Part shown: positions 8,394 through 17,098 of the stretch, in pieces
How positions within the stretch are numbered: the stretch's first letter is position 1
Layout: each line of letters starts with the position of its first letter
Origin: Phycisphaerales bacterium
GTDB taxonomy: Bacteria; Planctomycetota; Phycisphaerae; Phycisphaerales; UBA1924
DNA: 64,000 nucleotides
Direction of reading: 5' to 3'
Assembly: GCA_026982335.1 (NCBI GenBank)
Contig: JALSHH010000056.1
Coordinates: 1 to 64,000 of the forward strand
The notes under the pieces: generated by a model
What the model saw: the letters and a program-made list of their open reading frames with translations, nothing else
Told to the model about the DNA's origin: nothing
Database searches by the model: none
Position numbers and translations under genes: made by a program

Positions 8394-9653
8394 ATGGCGC
8401 TCAGTGATTGGAATATTGTGACCTGTTCGATGCGAAGCCGATGGTTTTCGACTGTATTGACCATCTTGACGGTGGCGATCGCGTCGGGGTTGATGACACT
8501 TTTGATTTCGATGCGCAGCGCGGGCGAAGACTCCTTCCGCCGAGGTACGGGCAATGTGCAGATCCTGATCTCCAAAGAGCCAGGCCCGCTTGCCAGCGTG
8601 CTCAACTCGATGTTCTATGCCGATGCGCCGGGCAACCCGATTCTGTATACCCAGTACGAAGAGCTCATCTTGGCGTATCCCTTTGCTTGGACCATCCCGA
8701 CGCAACTTGGTGATTCGTACCGGGGCTCACCGGTGATGGGTACGACGGAGGCATTCTTTGAATCATTCGAGCCTGCGATGGGGCAGCGGTGGTCACTGGC
8801 ATCGGGCAGCTACTTCGCCTCGCCTTTCGAGGTGGTGGTTGGATCGGCAGCAGCCAAGGTTCATGGACTCAAGATTGGCGATTCGATTACACTCGAACAT
8901 GGTGCGCCACGAGCCATGGGCGGGCATGATCATGGCGAGTTTGCCTTTACGGTCGTCGGGGTGCTTGATCCAACAGCCACTGCCCACGATCGTGCGCTTT
9001 TTACCAGCTTGGAATCCTCATGGATCCTCCATGCCCACGATCGACGCGAATCCCGGCTTGGGCATGGGATCACCACAACCATTGATGACCTTACCGATGC
9101 CGATCGTCAAATTACAGGCATCTATGCTTCGATTGGTTCGCGCAAAGCTGCGCTGGTGCAGGTCTTGGGCATGCTTCGGAGCGATCCCAATTGGACCGTC
9201 GCCAGTCCATCGAGCACGGTGGGCAATTTATTTACGGTCGTGTCCAATATCGACCAGGTGCTCTTGGCGATGGCCATTGCGGTGATGTGTTCGTCGGGGA
9301 TCTCGATTTTGGTCGCGCTGTATAACTCGATGGAACAACGGCGGCGCCAAATTGCGGTGCTGCGGGTTCTCGGGGCGTCGAAAATGCGGGTGTTCAACTT
9401 GGTGCTCACCGAGAGCGCGATCATCGGTACGCTCGGCGGGTTCGCTGGGCTTGGGCTTGCGGTCACCGCGGGCAAGGTGGTTTCGGGGATTCTTCATGCC
9501 CGTGTTGGGATTGTGGTCGAGCCGACTTTGCCGATGGATGGATATTTGATGATTGTGTTGGCGACGATTGCACTCTCATGCCTCGCCGGGGTGATCCCTG
9601 CGTTGATTGCGTATCGAACCGAGGTGGTTCGGTCGTTGCGTCCGATTGGATAA
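8394..9653 (+). CDS. ABC transporter permease, FtsX/MacB family
   Basis: The 419-residue protein has the MacB layout: one N-terminal membrane helix (about 18-42), a large extracytoplasmic domain (about 45-275), and three C-terminal helices. The FtsX-domain hallmarks are present before and after the second helix (SSGISILVALYNSMEQRRRQ, AVLRVLGASKMRVF). His and Asp clusters (GGHDHGEF, DPTATAHDR) occur in the extracytoplasmic domain. The gene starts directly after the TAA of the ATPase gene and is presumably translated from the same message. It probably works with the ATPase to move or extract an envelope component; lipoprotein release or small-molecule export are both possible. Confidence 0.9.
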   Translation: MALSDWNIVTCSMRSRWFSTVLTILTVAIASGLMTLLISMRSAGEDSFRRGTGNVQILISKEPGPLASVLNSMFYADAPGNPILYTQYEELILAYPFAWTIPTQLGDSYRGSPVMGTTEAFFESFEPAMGQRWSLASGSYFASPFEVVVGSAAAKVHGLKIGDSITLEHGAPRAMGGHDHGEFAFTVVGVLDPTATAHDRALFTSLESSWILHAHDRRESRLGHGITTTIDDLTDADRQITGIYASIGSRKAALVQVLGMLRSDPNWTVASPSSTVGNLFTVVSNIDQVLLAMAIAVMCSSGISILVALYNSMEQRRRQIAVLRVLGASKMRVFNLVLTESAIIGTLGGFAGLGLAVTAGKVVSGILHARVGIVVEPTLPMDGYLMIVLATIALSCLAGVIPALIAYRTEVVRSLRPIG

Positions 9654-9673
9654 GAAAAAAGGAAGGCGTCTTT

Positions 9674-10786
9674 TTGCGTTGGTTTTGGTTGTTCATCTTG
9701 GGGTTGGTGATGCTTACGGCAGGGCTTTATACCAAGCGTGTGCGCACAAATGATGTGGCCGTGGTTGCAGATGCCGCCCATGAAACAGTTCCGGTGCGTC
9801 CACGCCGGAGTGTGCGTCCTGCCAAAGCATCTTCCGCTGGGCCGATTGATCAGCCAGATTCAGAACCAACAGAACCCGAGCCAGTGGAGCAGATTGTTCA
9901 ACGCGAAGAGGGTGAAGACTCCAAGGCGGTTGAGGCTGTTGTCGAAGCAGAACCGATTCAGAGGGAATCAATTCAGAGAGAATCGATCGAAGTAGAATCA
10001 GTTGCCGCCGAGATGATCGAAGAAGCGATGGAGGCTTTGGGAGAAATCGAGGAGGTCGAGGAAGTTATTGAATCGATCCCCGAGCCTGAGCCAGCTGTTG
10101 AACCAGTTATTGAACGAGTTGAAAAAGCGGTTGAAAAAGCGGTTGAAAAAGCGGTTGAAAAAGCGGTTGAAGAAGCGGTTGAAGAAGCGGTTGAAGAAGT
10201 GGTCCAGGATTCGATGACCGAAGCGCAACCGATCCCCGAAGCCATTCCTCTTGAATCTGCAGAGCCGGCCGTTGTTCAAACTGAGCCTGAGCCTGAATCG
10301 AGCTATGAGCGTTTGAGCGATGGCACACTCAAGATCAACGCGACGGGGACAATCATCACCGGGTCGGGCACACAAGACGACCCGTTTGTGCTTGACTGGA
10401 TAACCATGCGTTCAGTCGAGCGCGGATACAATCCGCGAGCAGGCAAAGAGGTACTTCCTGATTGGCTCGATGTGATTGATGAGCGGTTTGTGCGGATTAC
10501 AGGGAATACTTTGGTGCCCGTGATTGCCACGACGACGCGTGAGGTGTTGGTGATGCAGAACCCGTGGGATGGGTGTTGTATCGGGATTCCACCTTCGCCC
10601 TATGATGCCATTGAGGTGATGCTGAATCACGATGTGGATTTTGGCAACAGTGCGGTTGGGTACGGTACGGTTGAAGGGCTTTTTCTCCTTGACCCTTATG
10701 TGGTTGATGGGTGGGTGCTGGGGTTATATCTGATCGAAGATGCTACTTATCATCCTGGTGAAGGCGTGCCGTTTCCAGACTTCTAA
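9674..10786 (+). CDS. Membrane-anchored DUF3299 protein with Glu/Val-rich repeat linker
   Basis: The 370-residue product starts at a TTG (9674), supported by AAGGAAGG seven bases upstream and by the position just after the permease stop. Residues 4-21 are one membrane helix. Residues about 40-200 are an acidic linker rich in Glu, Pro and Val containing seven exact-length VEKA/VEEA tetrapeptide repeats, probably a long helix or coiled coil. Residues about 225-345 form a DUF3299-like domain (LPDWLDVIDERFVRITG, LVMQNPWDGCCIGIPPSP), which has an OB-fold-like character in related proteins. The three-gene operon suggests that this protein is the extracytoplasmic partner of the ABC pair, with the linker spanning the periplasm. 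The function of the domain is unknown. Confidence 0.8.
   Translation: MRWFWLFILGLVMLTAGLYTKRVRTNDVAVVADAAHETVPVRPRRSVRPAKASSAGPIDQPDSEPTEPEPVEQIVQREEGEDSKAVEAVVEAEPIQRESIQRESIEVESVAAEMIEEAMEALGEIEEVEEVIESIPEPEPAVEPVIERVEKAVEKAVEKAVEKAVEEAVEEAVEEVVQDSMTEAQPIPEAIPLESAEPAVVQTEPEPESSYERLSDGTLKINATGTIITGSGTQDDPFVLDWITMRSVERGYNPRAGKEVLPDWLDVIDERFVRITGNTLVPVIATTTREVLVMQNPWDGCCIGIPPSPYDAIEVMLNHDVDFGNSAVGYGTVEGLFLLDPYVVDGWVLGLYLIEDATYHPGEGVPFPDF
10118..10201 (+). repeat. 12-base tandem repeat, seven units, inside the DUF3299 gene
   Basis: Seven consecutive units of GTTGAA(A/G)AAGCG lie end to end. Four are GTTGAAAAAGCG, two GTTGAAGAAGCG and the last GTTGAAGAAGTG. They encode VEKA and VEEA. The unit length is a multiple of three, so copy-number change would alter linker length without breaking the frame. 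Confidence 0.95.
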
Positions 10787-10828
10787 AAATTCCGATAACT
10801 TCGTGTATGATCAAGGTCAGACGCATGT

Positions 10829-10856
10829 AAAACCCCACAGCCAGAAGACTGTGGGG
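10829..10856 (-). terminator. Rho-independent terminator of nhaA
   Basis: An eight-base stem CCCCACAG/CTGTGGGG with an eight-base loop is followed on the minus strand by TTTT. It sits 35 bases after the nhaA stop. It may also limit read-through from the convergent DUF3299 operon. Confidence 0.75.
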
Positions 10857-10890
10857 AGTGTGGGGGGGTGTGAGTTGGTCTGAGATTTGA

Positions 10891-12501
10891 TCAGTGACCG
10901 ACCAGGGGGCCTATAGATTCAGGTTCAGGTTCTGGTTTGGGCTTACAGCTGAGCAGCAGCCCGGCGCCCACGATCGCCGAGATTGCCGAGGCAGCCAAAA
11001 TGGCGAGTTTGGCATGTTCGAGATCAGTTGGCGAGTTGGCAAAGGCGAGGTTGGCAATAAAGATGGCCATGGTGAACCCAATTCCGCCCAGGGTGGCCGC
11101 GCCGACAATATGCCGCCATGAGACGCCTATTGGCAACGAGGCAATTCCAAGCTTGACAGCAATAAGGCACATGACACCGATGCCCAGAGGTTTGCCAACG
11201 AAGAGTCCAAGGATGATTCCCATTGATAGGGAATTTCCCAAGTTTTCAAGTACGCCGCCATGAATGGGGATGCCTGCGTTGGCCAAAGCAAAGATTGGGA
11301 TAATGAAGAAGGCGACCCAAGGGTGAAGGACATACTCGATTCGATGCAATGGGGGGAGCACCTGGCGCGAGTTCTTCATGATGGCATTGACTGCTGCCCT
11401 GCGTTCGGATGATTGGGTGACATCAGCGTCCGGGTTGTCTTCGGCTTTTTCGAAGATATCAAGTGCCTTGCGGGTCGAGGAGATAAAGTTGACGGCATTG
11501 ACTCGAGCATGGGCGGGAATGGTCATTGCGAGGAGTACGCCTGCGATGGTTGCATGGACACCTGACTCATAGACGAAATACCACAAGGGTAATCCAAGCA
11601 CAAGATAAAGGGTGATCCATCGGACGCGCAGGATATTCATGAATATCAAGAAAGCAATGACAATGCCGGCATATCCGAGATATGCGAGTTGGATTTGTTC
11701 GGTATAAAACACTGCGATGACGATCAAGGCACCAAGATCGTCGACGATTGCCAAACTTGTGAGGAAGACAAGTAACGAGCGGGGGACGCGTGAGCCAAGC
11801 ATCGCCAAGATACCAACGGCAAAGGCGATATCGGTGGCCATCGGGATACCCCACCCATGAATGGTTGGTTTGCCGAAGTTCAAGGCGGCAAAGAGTAATG
11901 CCGGGCCGAGCATGCCTCCAATGGCGCCGAAGATTGGTAATGCAGCTCGTTTGGGTGATGCCAGTTCACCAACGAGGATTTCGCGTTTGATCTCAAGTCC
12001 TACGACGAGGAAGAAGATCGCCATGAGTAGGTCGTTGATCCAAGCAACGGTCGAGTGCCCTTGCCACCAGTGCGGCTCTTCGGGTAAGGGTGACCAGGCG
12101 TATTTGTCGATTTTTTTGTCTTTTTTGTCGCCGTAGCCTTTGTCGCCAAGGGATTGGGCAGCATCGTCAACGAGGGCATCTGCATCAGGTGTGTGCTGGG
12201 TTTCATCAGGGTGCTTGGTACCAAGGTCATGACTTGCATCGGGGGTATCATGATCCCCGGCCGGAGCATGATGGGGGTTATGGGCTACCGTGATTCGGGT
12301 CTCAGTCTCGTTAAAAATTTCGTTGTAGGTATCTGCGTACTTCGAGTTGGCCCAGATCATGGCGATCGCGGTCATCAACAGCAAGACGATCCCGCCTGAG
12401 CTTGAAAGTTGAGCGAATCGTGTAAATGGGCGCGCCAAGCGTTCGCCGGGTTCGGGGCTCAGGTTGTGCGATGCGGTTGGGATGTGATGGTCGTCGGACA
12501 T
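10891..12501 (-). CDS. nhaA: Na+/H+ antiporter NhaA with a His/Asp-rich insertion
   Basis: The 536-residue inner-membrane antiporter exchanges sodium or lithium for protons. The key motifs are WINDLLMAIFFLVVGLEIKRE (about 154-173), TDIAFAVG (223-230) and AIVDDLGA (251-258), where Asp254-Asp255 match the ion-binding aspartate pair of the family. E. coli NhaA has 388 residues. The extra length comes mainly from residues about 72-148, placed between the first and second helices. That insertion contains ten His residues and many Asp, Lys and Pro residues, and should lie in the periplasm. The start is supported by AAGGAT ten bases upstream. The insertion could be a metal or pH sensor or only a flexible loop. 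Confidence 0.95.
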   Translation of the reverse strand: MSDDHHIPTASHNLSPEPGERLARPFTRFAQLSSSGGIVLLLMTAIAMIWANSKYADTYNEIFNETETRITVAHNPHHAPAGDHDTPDASHDLGTKHPDETQHTPDADALVDDAAQSLGDKGYGDKKDKKIDKYAWSPLPEEPHWWQGHSTVAWINDLLMAIFFLVVGLEIKREILVGELASPKRAALPIFGAIGGMLGPALLFAALNFGKPTIHGWGIPMATDIAFAVGILAMLGSRVPRSLLVFLTSLAIVDDLGALIVIAVFYTEQIQLAYLGYAGIVIAFLIFMNILRVRWITLYLVLGLPLWYFVYESGVHATIAGVLLAMTIPAHARVNAVNFISSTRKALDIFEKAEDNPDADVTQSSERRAAVNAIMKNSRQVLPPLHRIEYVLHPWVAFFIIPIFALANAGIPIHGGVLENLGNSLSMGIILGLFVGKPLGIGVMCLIAVKLGIASLPIGVSWRHIVGAATLGGIGFTMAIFIANLAFANSPTDLEHAKLAILAASAISAIVGAGLLLSCKPKPEPEPESIGPLVGH

Positions 12502-12544
12502 GGATATGAATCCTTGTGGGTTGAGTGGACACCGCTATCTTTGT

Positions 12545-12596
12545 GCCCCTGTTTAGGGGGTTCGATAACCTAAGGGTCTGTCTCTATATCGTGTCA
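12545..12596 (-). promoter_or_regulatory. Candidate nhaA promoter and leader hairpin
   Basis: On the minus strand a perfect TTGACA (12596-12591) is followed 18-19 bases later by TTAGGT/TAGGTT. The leader then holds a small CCCCT/AGGGG hairpin (12545-12558). The spacing is slightly long, so this is a candidate only. I see no recognisable sodium or lithium riboswitch core, but cannot exclude one. Confidence 0.4.
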
Positions 12597-12723
12597 AAGG
12601 TATCAGGATGTTGAGTGGGGATCGCCTAAGACATTCTTTTTGGGACAATGATTGAGAATTAGGCGCAGATTTGCTTTGTGAGTCAGTTATTTTGGAGGCA
12701 CTCTGGTGGCGCTCGATGTTTGT

Positions 12724-14061
12724 TCAGTGTTGAAACGGGTATAACTCGGGTAAATTGAGGATCTGTGTGAGCTCGTCGAGTGCATCGGTGAGCGAGCGGG
12801 CAAGTTTGGCATCGAGGAGGTCATCGGCGCAGAGTTTGTCGGGGTAGTGTTTTTCAATCCAAGCGGTGAGCGATTGGTAGATCGCATCGGTGAGCATTAC
12901 TCCTTGGTGGAGGGCGTTGCGTTCTTGGTCGGTCATCACGATGCGCAGGCGCAGGCAGGCGGGGCCGCCGCCGTTGCGCATGGACTCGCGGACATCGAGG
13001 TGGTGAACCGCGTTGATCGGGTTTGAAGCGTCGTTGACCATGCGCTCGACGAAACGGGCAACGCGTGGATTCTCTTTGGATTCGAGCGGTGCAATCAGGG
13101 CCATGGTGCCATCGGGCAGGGTGATGATCTGGGAGTTAAAGATGTAGCTTGTTACTGCGTCTTCGAGGGAGAAATCGGTGTTGTTCGCCTCGATGATGGT
13201 CAACGGGCGACCCAAAGGTCCTGCGATATCGGTCATCATGGATCGTGAAGTCGCAAAGGCCTGCTCGTGATAGAAGAAGACTGCTTCGTTTCCTGTGGCG
13301 ATGACATCATTGTGGAAGACCCCGGCGTCGATTGCATCGGGGTGCTGACGAGTATAGACGGTTCGGGCTGGGTCGAGCTGGTGGAGTCTGGCGATGGCCT
13401 GGCATGCAGCGAGGGTCTGGCGCGAGGGGTACTTGCGTGCTCCGCTGGCGGGGTCTTCGCGGTCGAACCCGTAGACGAACATTTCAACGCCCGGTTCACC
13501 ATGACGGGCAGCGAACCGGATGTGGTTGGCAGCCCCTTCGTCGGCGTAGCGCATCTGATCGGGCAGGGGATCATGAACTACAAAGTGGGCATCGTCTTTG
13601 AAGATCATGCGGAGCATGCGGGTCGTGGTGGGGTGTTCGAGTGAGCGATGGTAGTTCGAGATCAGGTTGGCGGGGGTGAGGTGGATTTTGGCATCGGCGG
13701 TGTCGGCACTGGGTGAAACGGTGGCGGCGTTGGCCGCCCACATGCTCGAGGCGCTCCAAATTGCTGCGAGCAAGGTCGGGTCTGCATCATGGGCGGATTG
13801 GAGGAGTTGTTCGTCTGAGCCTGAGAACCCGATCCGGCGCAGGGCATTGAGGTCTGGGCGGTGCTGAGGGGGAAAGACGCCCTGGGCAAGCCCAAAGTCC
13901 ATCAGGGTTTTCATTTTGGCAAGTCCTTGCAAGGCAGCGGTTTTGGGCAATGAGGTGCCTCCCGCATTGGTGGCCGAGGCGACATTACCTGGGGAGAGCC
14001 CGGCGTAGTTATGGGTTGGGCCGATGAGGCCGTCAAAATTGATTTCGTGGGCGATGGTCAT
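12724..14061 (-). CDS. astB: N-succinylarginine dihydrolase
   Basis: The 445-residue protein has the usual AstB length and matches it end to end. The enzyme hydrolyses N2-succinylarginine to succinylornithine, ammonia and CO2 in the arginine succinyltransferase pathway. It belongs to the amidinotransferase (guanidine-modifying) fold. Visible signatures are the N-terminal NFDGLIGPTHNYAGLS, GNVAS, the GVFHNDVIATGNEAVFF segment carrying a catalytic His, EANNTDFSLEDAV, and the nucleophilic Cys in GGGPACLRLR. The other ast genes are not adjacent, so the pathway, if complete, is dispersed. There is no ribosome binding site before the ATG; a TACCCT hexamer lies six bases upstream. Confidence 0.95.
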   Translation of the reverse strand: MTIAHEINFDGLIGPTHNYAGLSPGNVASATNAGGTSLPKTAALQGLAKMKTLMDFGLAQGVFPPQHRPDLNALRRIGFSGSDEQLLQSAHDADPTLLAAIWSASSMWAANAATVSPSADTADAKIHLTPANLISNYHRSLEHPTTTRMLRMIFKDDAHFVVHDPLPDQMRYADEGAANHIRFAARHGEPGVEMFVYGFDREDPASGARKYPSRQTLAACQAIARLHQLDPARTVYTRQHPDAIDAGVFHNDVIATGNEAVFFYHEQAFATSRSMMTDIAGPLGRPLTIIEANNTDFSLEDAVTSYIFNSQIITLPDGTMALIAPLESKENPRVARFVERMVNDASNPINAVHHLDVRESMRNGGGPACLRLRIVMTDQERNALHQGVMLTDAIYQSLTAWIEKHYPDKLCADDLLDAKLARSLTDALDELTQILNLPELYPFQH

Positions 14062-14067
14062 GGGGGA

Positions 14068-14073
14068 AGGGTA
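14068..14073 (-). promoter_or_regulatory. Possible -10 hexamer TACCCT, 6 bases before astB ATG
   Basis: TACCCT fits TANNNT only weakly but has the same spacing to the ATG as the better examples elsewhere in the window. Confidence 0.4.
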
Positions 14074-14184
14074 GGTCAGGTTTGCGAGCGGTGTGTTTGG
14101 GGGGTGTGGGGAAAGATATGGCCCGTTGATCTGTGTTTATGTGGAGATTTTGACTGAAAACTTGACAATTGGGCTTTTGCCGCG

Positions 14185-14213
14185 TTCCCTCAAAGCCCGA
14201 CTCCTTTTATATA
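14185..14213 (+). promoter_or_regulatory. Candidate topA promoter
   Basis: TATATA (14208-14213) lies 17 bases after TTCCCT (14185-14190). It would give a leader of about 55 bases before the topA ATG at 14275. The -35 match is poor. A perfect TTGACA at 14162 has no good -10 partner at normal spacing. Confidence 0.35.
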
Positions 14214-14274
14214 GGTGGGGGAAACTCCAACCAGCCAAGTTCCAGCACCCCACACCCCCAAGAGAATCGAACAT

Positions 14275-17052
14275 ATGGCCAAGAAAACCACCAAGAAAAC
14301 CACCAAGAAAACCACCAAGAAGGTTGCGGGCAAGTCGTTCGGATCGAATTACAAAAAAGGCGATGCCATCGGTAAGTCTTTGGTGATCGTGGAATCCCCC
14401 GCCAAGGCCAAGACCATCAATAAGCATTTGGGGAGTGACTACATCGTGCTTGCCTCGGTTGGTCATGTGCGGGATCTGCCGAGCAAAAATCCCAAGGGGG
14501 TCAAAGACCCGGTGCCTGGGGTGAAGATAGACAACCATTTCAAACCCAGTTATGAAATCCTCAAAGGTAAAGAACAAGTCATCAAGGATTTGAAGAATGC
14601 TGCCAAGGATGCTGTCGGCAGTGGGGGCACTGTTTGGTTTGCAACCGACCTTGATCGTGAGGGTGAAGCAATCGCTTGGCACCTTGCGCAGGAACTCAAG
14701 ATTGATTCGAAAGATGCCAAGCGGGTGATTTTTACCGCGATTACGAAGAAAGAGATTGACAGGGCATTCCATAATCCCCAGCCGATTGACGAAGAGCGGG
14801 TCAACGCCCAGCAGGCTCGGCGGATTCTCGATCGCATCGTGGGGTATCAGGTGTCGCCTTTGTTGTGGAAGAAGGTTGCGCGTGGACTATCCGCCGGGCG
14901 GGTGCAGTCGGTGGCGGTGCGGCTGATTGTTGAGCGAGAACGGGCGATTCGGGCGTTTATTCCCGATGAATACTGGTCGATCCAAGGGTACTTTGCCCTC
15001 GAGAGCGCCAAGGCAGGGGAGCTTGGGGCACAGTGGCGTGCGTACCTCAGTGAGCGTGATGACAAAGGTAAAGGGAGAACGATCAAATCGCAGAATGCTT
15101 GGTTGGCGCGGAACAATACAGTGCGGGCCGAGCTTGTTGAGTTCGATGGGCACAAATTTGCCCCTCGGATTGTCAGCGCTGAGATTGTGCCTGAGCCTGA
15201 GGTACTCAACGAGGATTCGGTTTCGGAACGACTGCAAGCGGTAGCGCAGGCGTTTGGTGATTCCAAGAGTTATGATCTGGGCGCGACGGTTGCGACGGTT
15301 GCGGCGTCGTGTGGATTGAGTGAGATCAAATCTGAAGTTGTTGAAGACGAGCATGGGCGTGGGCCTGCCAGATGGGTCCGCACAATCAGCGGCGTTGTTG
15401 GTTCGGATGCGAGCTATACGATCGAAGCAATCGAAACCAGGCGTACTAAATCGCGCGCGCCCGGGCCGTTTATTACCTCAACGATGCAGCAATCGGCGTC
15501 ATCGCGGATTGGATTTGGCGCTCAGCGGACGATGCGGGCAGCCCAAGGTCTTTATGAGGGGGTGAATATCCCTGGCGAGGGCCCGGTGGGATTGATTACT
15601 TATATGCGTACTGATTCGACGCATATTGATGGTGACGCACTTGATGCGGTACGCCGCCATATTGGTTCAACTTATGGGGACCAATACCTTCCAGAGAAGC
15701 CTAATTTCTTCACATCCACCAATAAGGGAGCGCAAGAAGCTCACGAGGCGATTCGTCCAACGGATGTTTCGCGCCATCCTGATCAGATTGCCAAGTCGCT
15801 CAAGCCTGATCAATATAAACTTTATAAACTTATTTGGGAGCGCTTTGTTGCCTGCCAGATGGCGCCTGCTCAGTGGGACGCGACGGCGGTGATGATCCGG
15901 GGAGGCGAGGCGAACAAAGCACTCTTCCGGGCGACCGGGCGGACGCTGGTTTTTGATGGGCACTACCGGGTTTCCGGGGTGCCAACTTCGGGTGATGAAC
16001 TTAATTTGCCCAAGCTCGAAGAGCAGCAGGCGATGTATCCGTTTGATTTTCAGGTGAATCAGAAATTCACTTTGCCTCCGGGTCGGTTTTCTGAAGCGAG
16101 TTTGATTAAGACGCTTGAATCCGAGGGAATTGGTCGTCCTTCAACTTATGCGAGCATTATTCAGACAATTCAGGATCGCAAGTATGTTGAGCAGATTCAA
16201 CGGGCGTTTTATGCGACGGATCTGGGTGAGGTGGTGACGGATAAGCTTATTGAGGGATTCCCGAGACTGATGGATTTGGGATATACGCGTTATCTTGAAG
16301 AGGAACTCGATAAGATCGAGGAGGAGCATCTTGATTGGATCGAGATGCTCGAGGGGTTTTATGGACGATTTTCGAAGAGTCTCGAGCGGGCACACGAGGA
16401 GATGACACATGCCAAGGCGGAGATTAGGCCTGCGCCTGAGGAGTATCGGTGTGAGAAATGTGATTCGTCGTTGGTGTACCGGTTTGGTAAGAACGGCCGG
16501 TTCTTGAGTTGTTCGACTTATCCTGACTGCAACTATGCGTGTCCGTGTGATCGTGAGGGCAAGCCTCAGATGGCGGAGTTTGTGGATGTGAAGTGTCCTA
16601 AGACCGGGCGTCCGATGATTCGCAAGACGGGTCGGTTTGGTCCATTCTTGACGATGCCGCTCGAAGAGGGCGAAACGAATGATGATGGGTTGATTTTGAA
16701 TATCGACAAAAATGGGTTTGTGAATGCTCCGAGCGTACCACCTTTGGAGACTGAGTTGCCGTGCCCGACTTGTGAGAGCCCGTTGAATTTGCGTAATGGT
16801 GCGCGTGGACCTTGGCTTGGGTGTAGCCGATTCCCAAAGTGTCGCGGGCGGGGCAAGTGGGCGGGGCTTGACGAGCAGGTGAAGGCGGATCTTGAAGCCA
16901 GGCTCGCCGAGCATGAGCAGGCGCATCCGGTGATGGTGATTACCCGGATGGATGGAACGGTGTTAACCGATGCCAAAGGTAAGCCTTTACCTGAAGCGCC
17001 CAAGGTGGACGAGCTGGTGCTTCTTGAGGATCCGCGGGCGATTGCATCCTAG
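14275..17052 (+). CDS. topA: DNA topoisomerase I
   Basis: The 925-residue type IA topoisomerase relaxes negative supercoils. A Lys/Thr-rich N-terminal tail (residues 2-17, encoded by three AAGAAAACCACC repeats) precedes the Toprim domain (about 33-170) with LVIVESPAKAKTI and FATDLDREGEAIAWHL. The core has GRVQSVAVRLIVERE and the catalytic Tyr443 in LITYMRTDS. The C-terminal part holds zinc ribbons: Cys4 at RCEKC/SCSTYPDC (about 725-750) and CPTC/CSRFPKC (about 829-855), with a degenerate ribbon between them. The ATG at 14275 was preferred over a start 60 bases upstream because the KKTT tail resembles those of other planctomycete TopA proteins. The tail is an inferred DNA-binding extension. 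Confidence 0.96.
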   Translation: MAKKTTKKTTKKTTKKVAGKSFGSNYKKGDAIGKSLVIVESPAKAKTINKHLGSDYIVLASVGHVRDLPSKNPKGVKDPVPGVKIDNHFKPSYEILKGKEQVIKDLKNAAKDAVGSGGTVWFATDLDREGEAIAWHLAQELKIDSKDAKRVIFTAITKKEIDRAFHNPQPIDEERVNAQQARRILDRIVGYQVSPLLWKKVARGLSAGRVQSVAVRLIVERERAIRAFIPDEYWSIQGYFALESAKAGELGAQWRAYLSERDDKGKGRTIKSQNAWLARNNTVRAELVEFDGHKFAPRIVSAEIVPEPEVLNEDSVSERLQAVAQAFGDSKSYDLGATVATVAASCGLSEIKSEVVEDEHGRGPARWVRTISGVVGSDASYTIEAIETRRTKSRAPGPFITSTMQQSASSRIGFGAQRTMRAAQGLYEGVNIPGEGPVGLITYMRTDSTHIDGDALDAVRRHIGSTYGDQYLPEKPNFFTSTNKGAQEAHEAIRPTDVSRHPDQIAKSLKPDQYKLYKLIWERFVACQMAPAQWDATAVMIRGGEANKALFRATGRTLVFDGHYRVSGVPTSGDELNLPKLEEQQAMYPFDFQVNQKFTLPPGRFSEASLIKTLESEGIGRPSTYASIIQTIQDRKYVEQIQRAFYATDLGEVVTDKLIEGFPRLMDLGYTRYLEEELDKIEEEHLDWIEMLEGFYGRFSKSLERAHEEMTHAKAEIRPAPEEYRCEKCDSSLVYRFGKNGRFLSCSTYPDCNYACPCDREGKPQMAEFVDVKCPKTGRPMIRKTGRFGPFLTMPLEEGETNDDGLILNIDKNGFVNAPSVPPLETELPCPTCESPLNLRNGARGPWLGCSRFPKCRGRGKWAGLDEQVKADLEARLAEHEQAHPVMVITRMDGTVLTDAKGKPLPEAPKVDELVLLEDPRAIAS

Positions 17053-17083
17053 TTTTGCGTCCTAATTCTCTTGAGTTGATGGA

Positions 17084-17089
17084 TATCAT
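17084..17089 (+). promoter_or_regulatory. Possible -10 hexamer TATCAT before the ClC gene
   Basis: TATCAT ends nine bases before the ATG at 17099, giving at most a leader of two or three bases. The intervening CAGGTG is too close to act as a normal ribosome binding site. Confidence 0.4.
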
Positions 17090-17098
17090 GCAGGTGCG

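Noticed and set aside
10118-10201. Possible CRISPR or satellite array
   Set aside because: Units are 12 bases without spacers and encode a regular protein linker.
12545-12600. Sodium or lithium riboswitch before nhaA
   Set aside because: Only a five-base hairpin is seen; no conserved riboswitch core can be recognised by eye.
14162-14167. Perfect TTGACA upstream of topA
   Set aside because: No -10-like hexamer lies 16-18 bases downstream (TTCCCT only), so it is not counted as a promoter.
16141-16926. Arg/Leu-rich open frame antisense to topA
   Set aside because: topA has its catalytic Tyr and zinc ribbons on the plus strand through this stretch.
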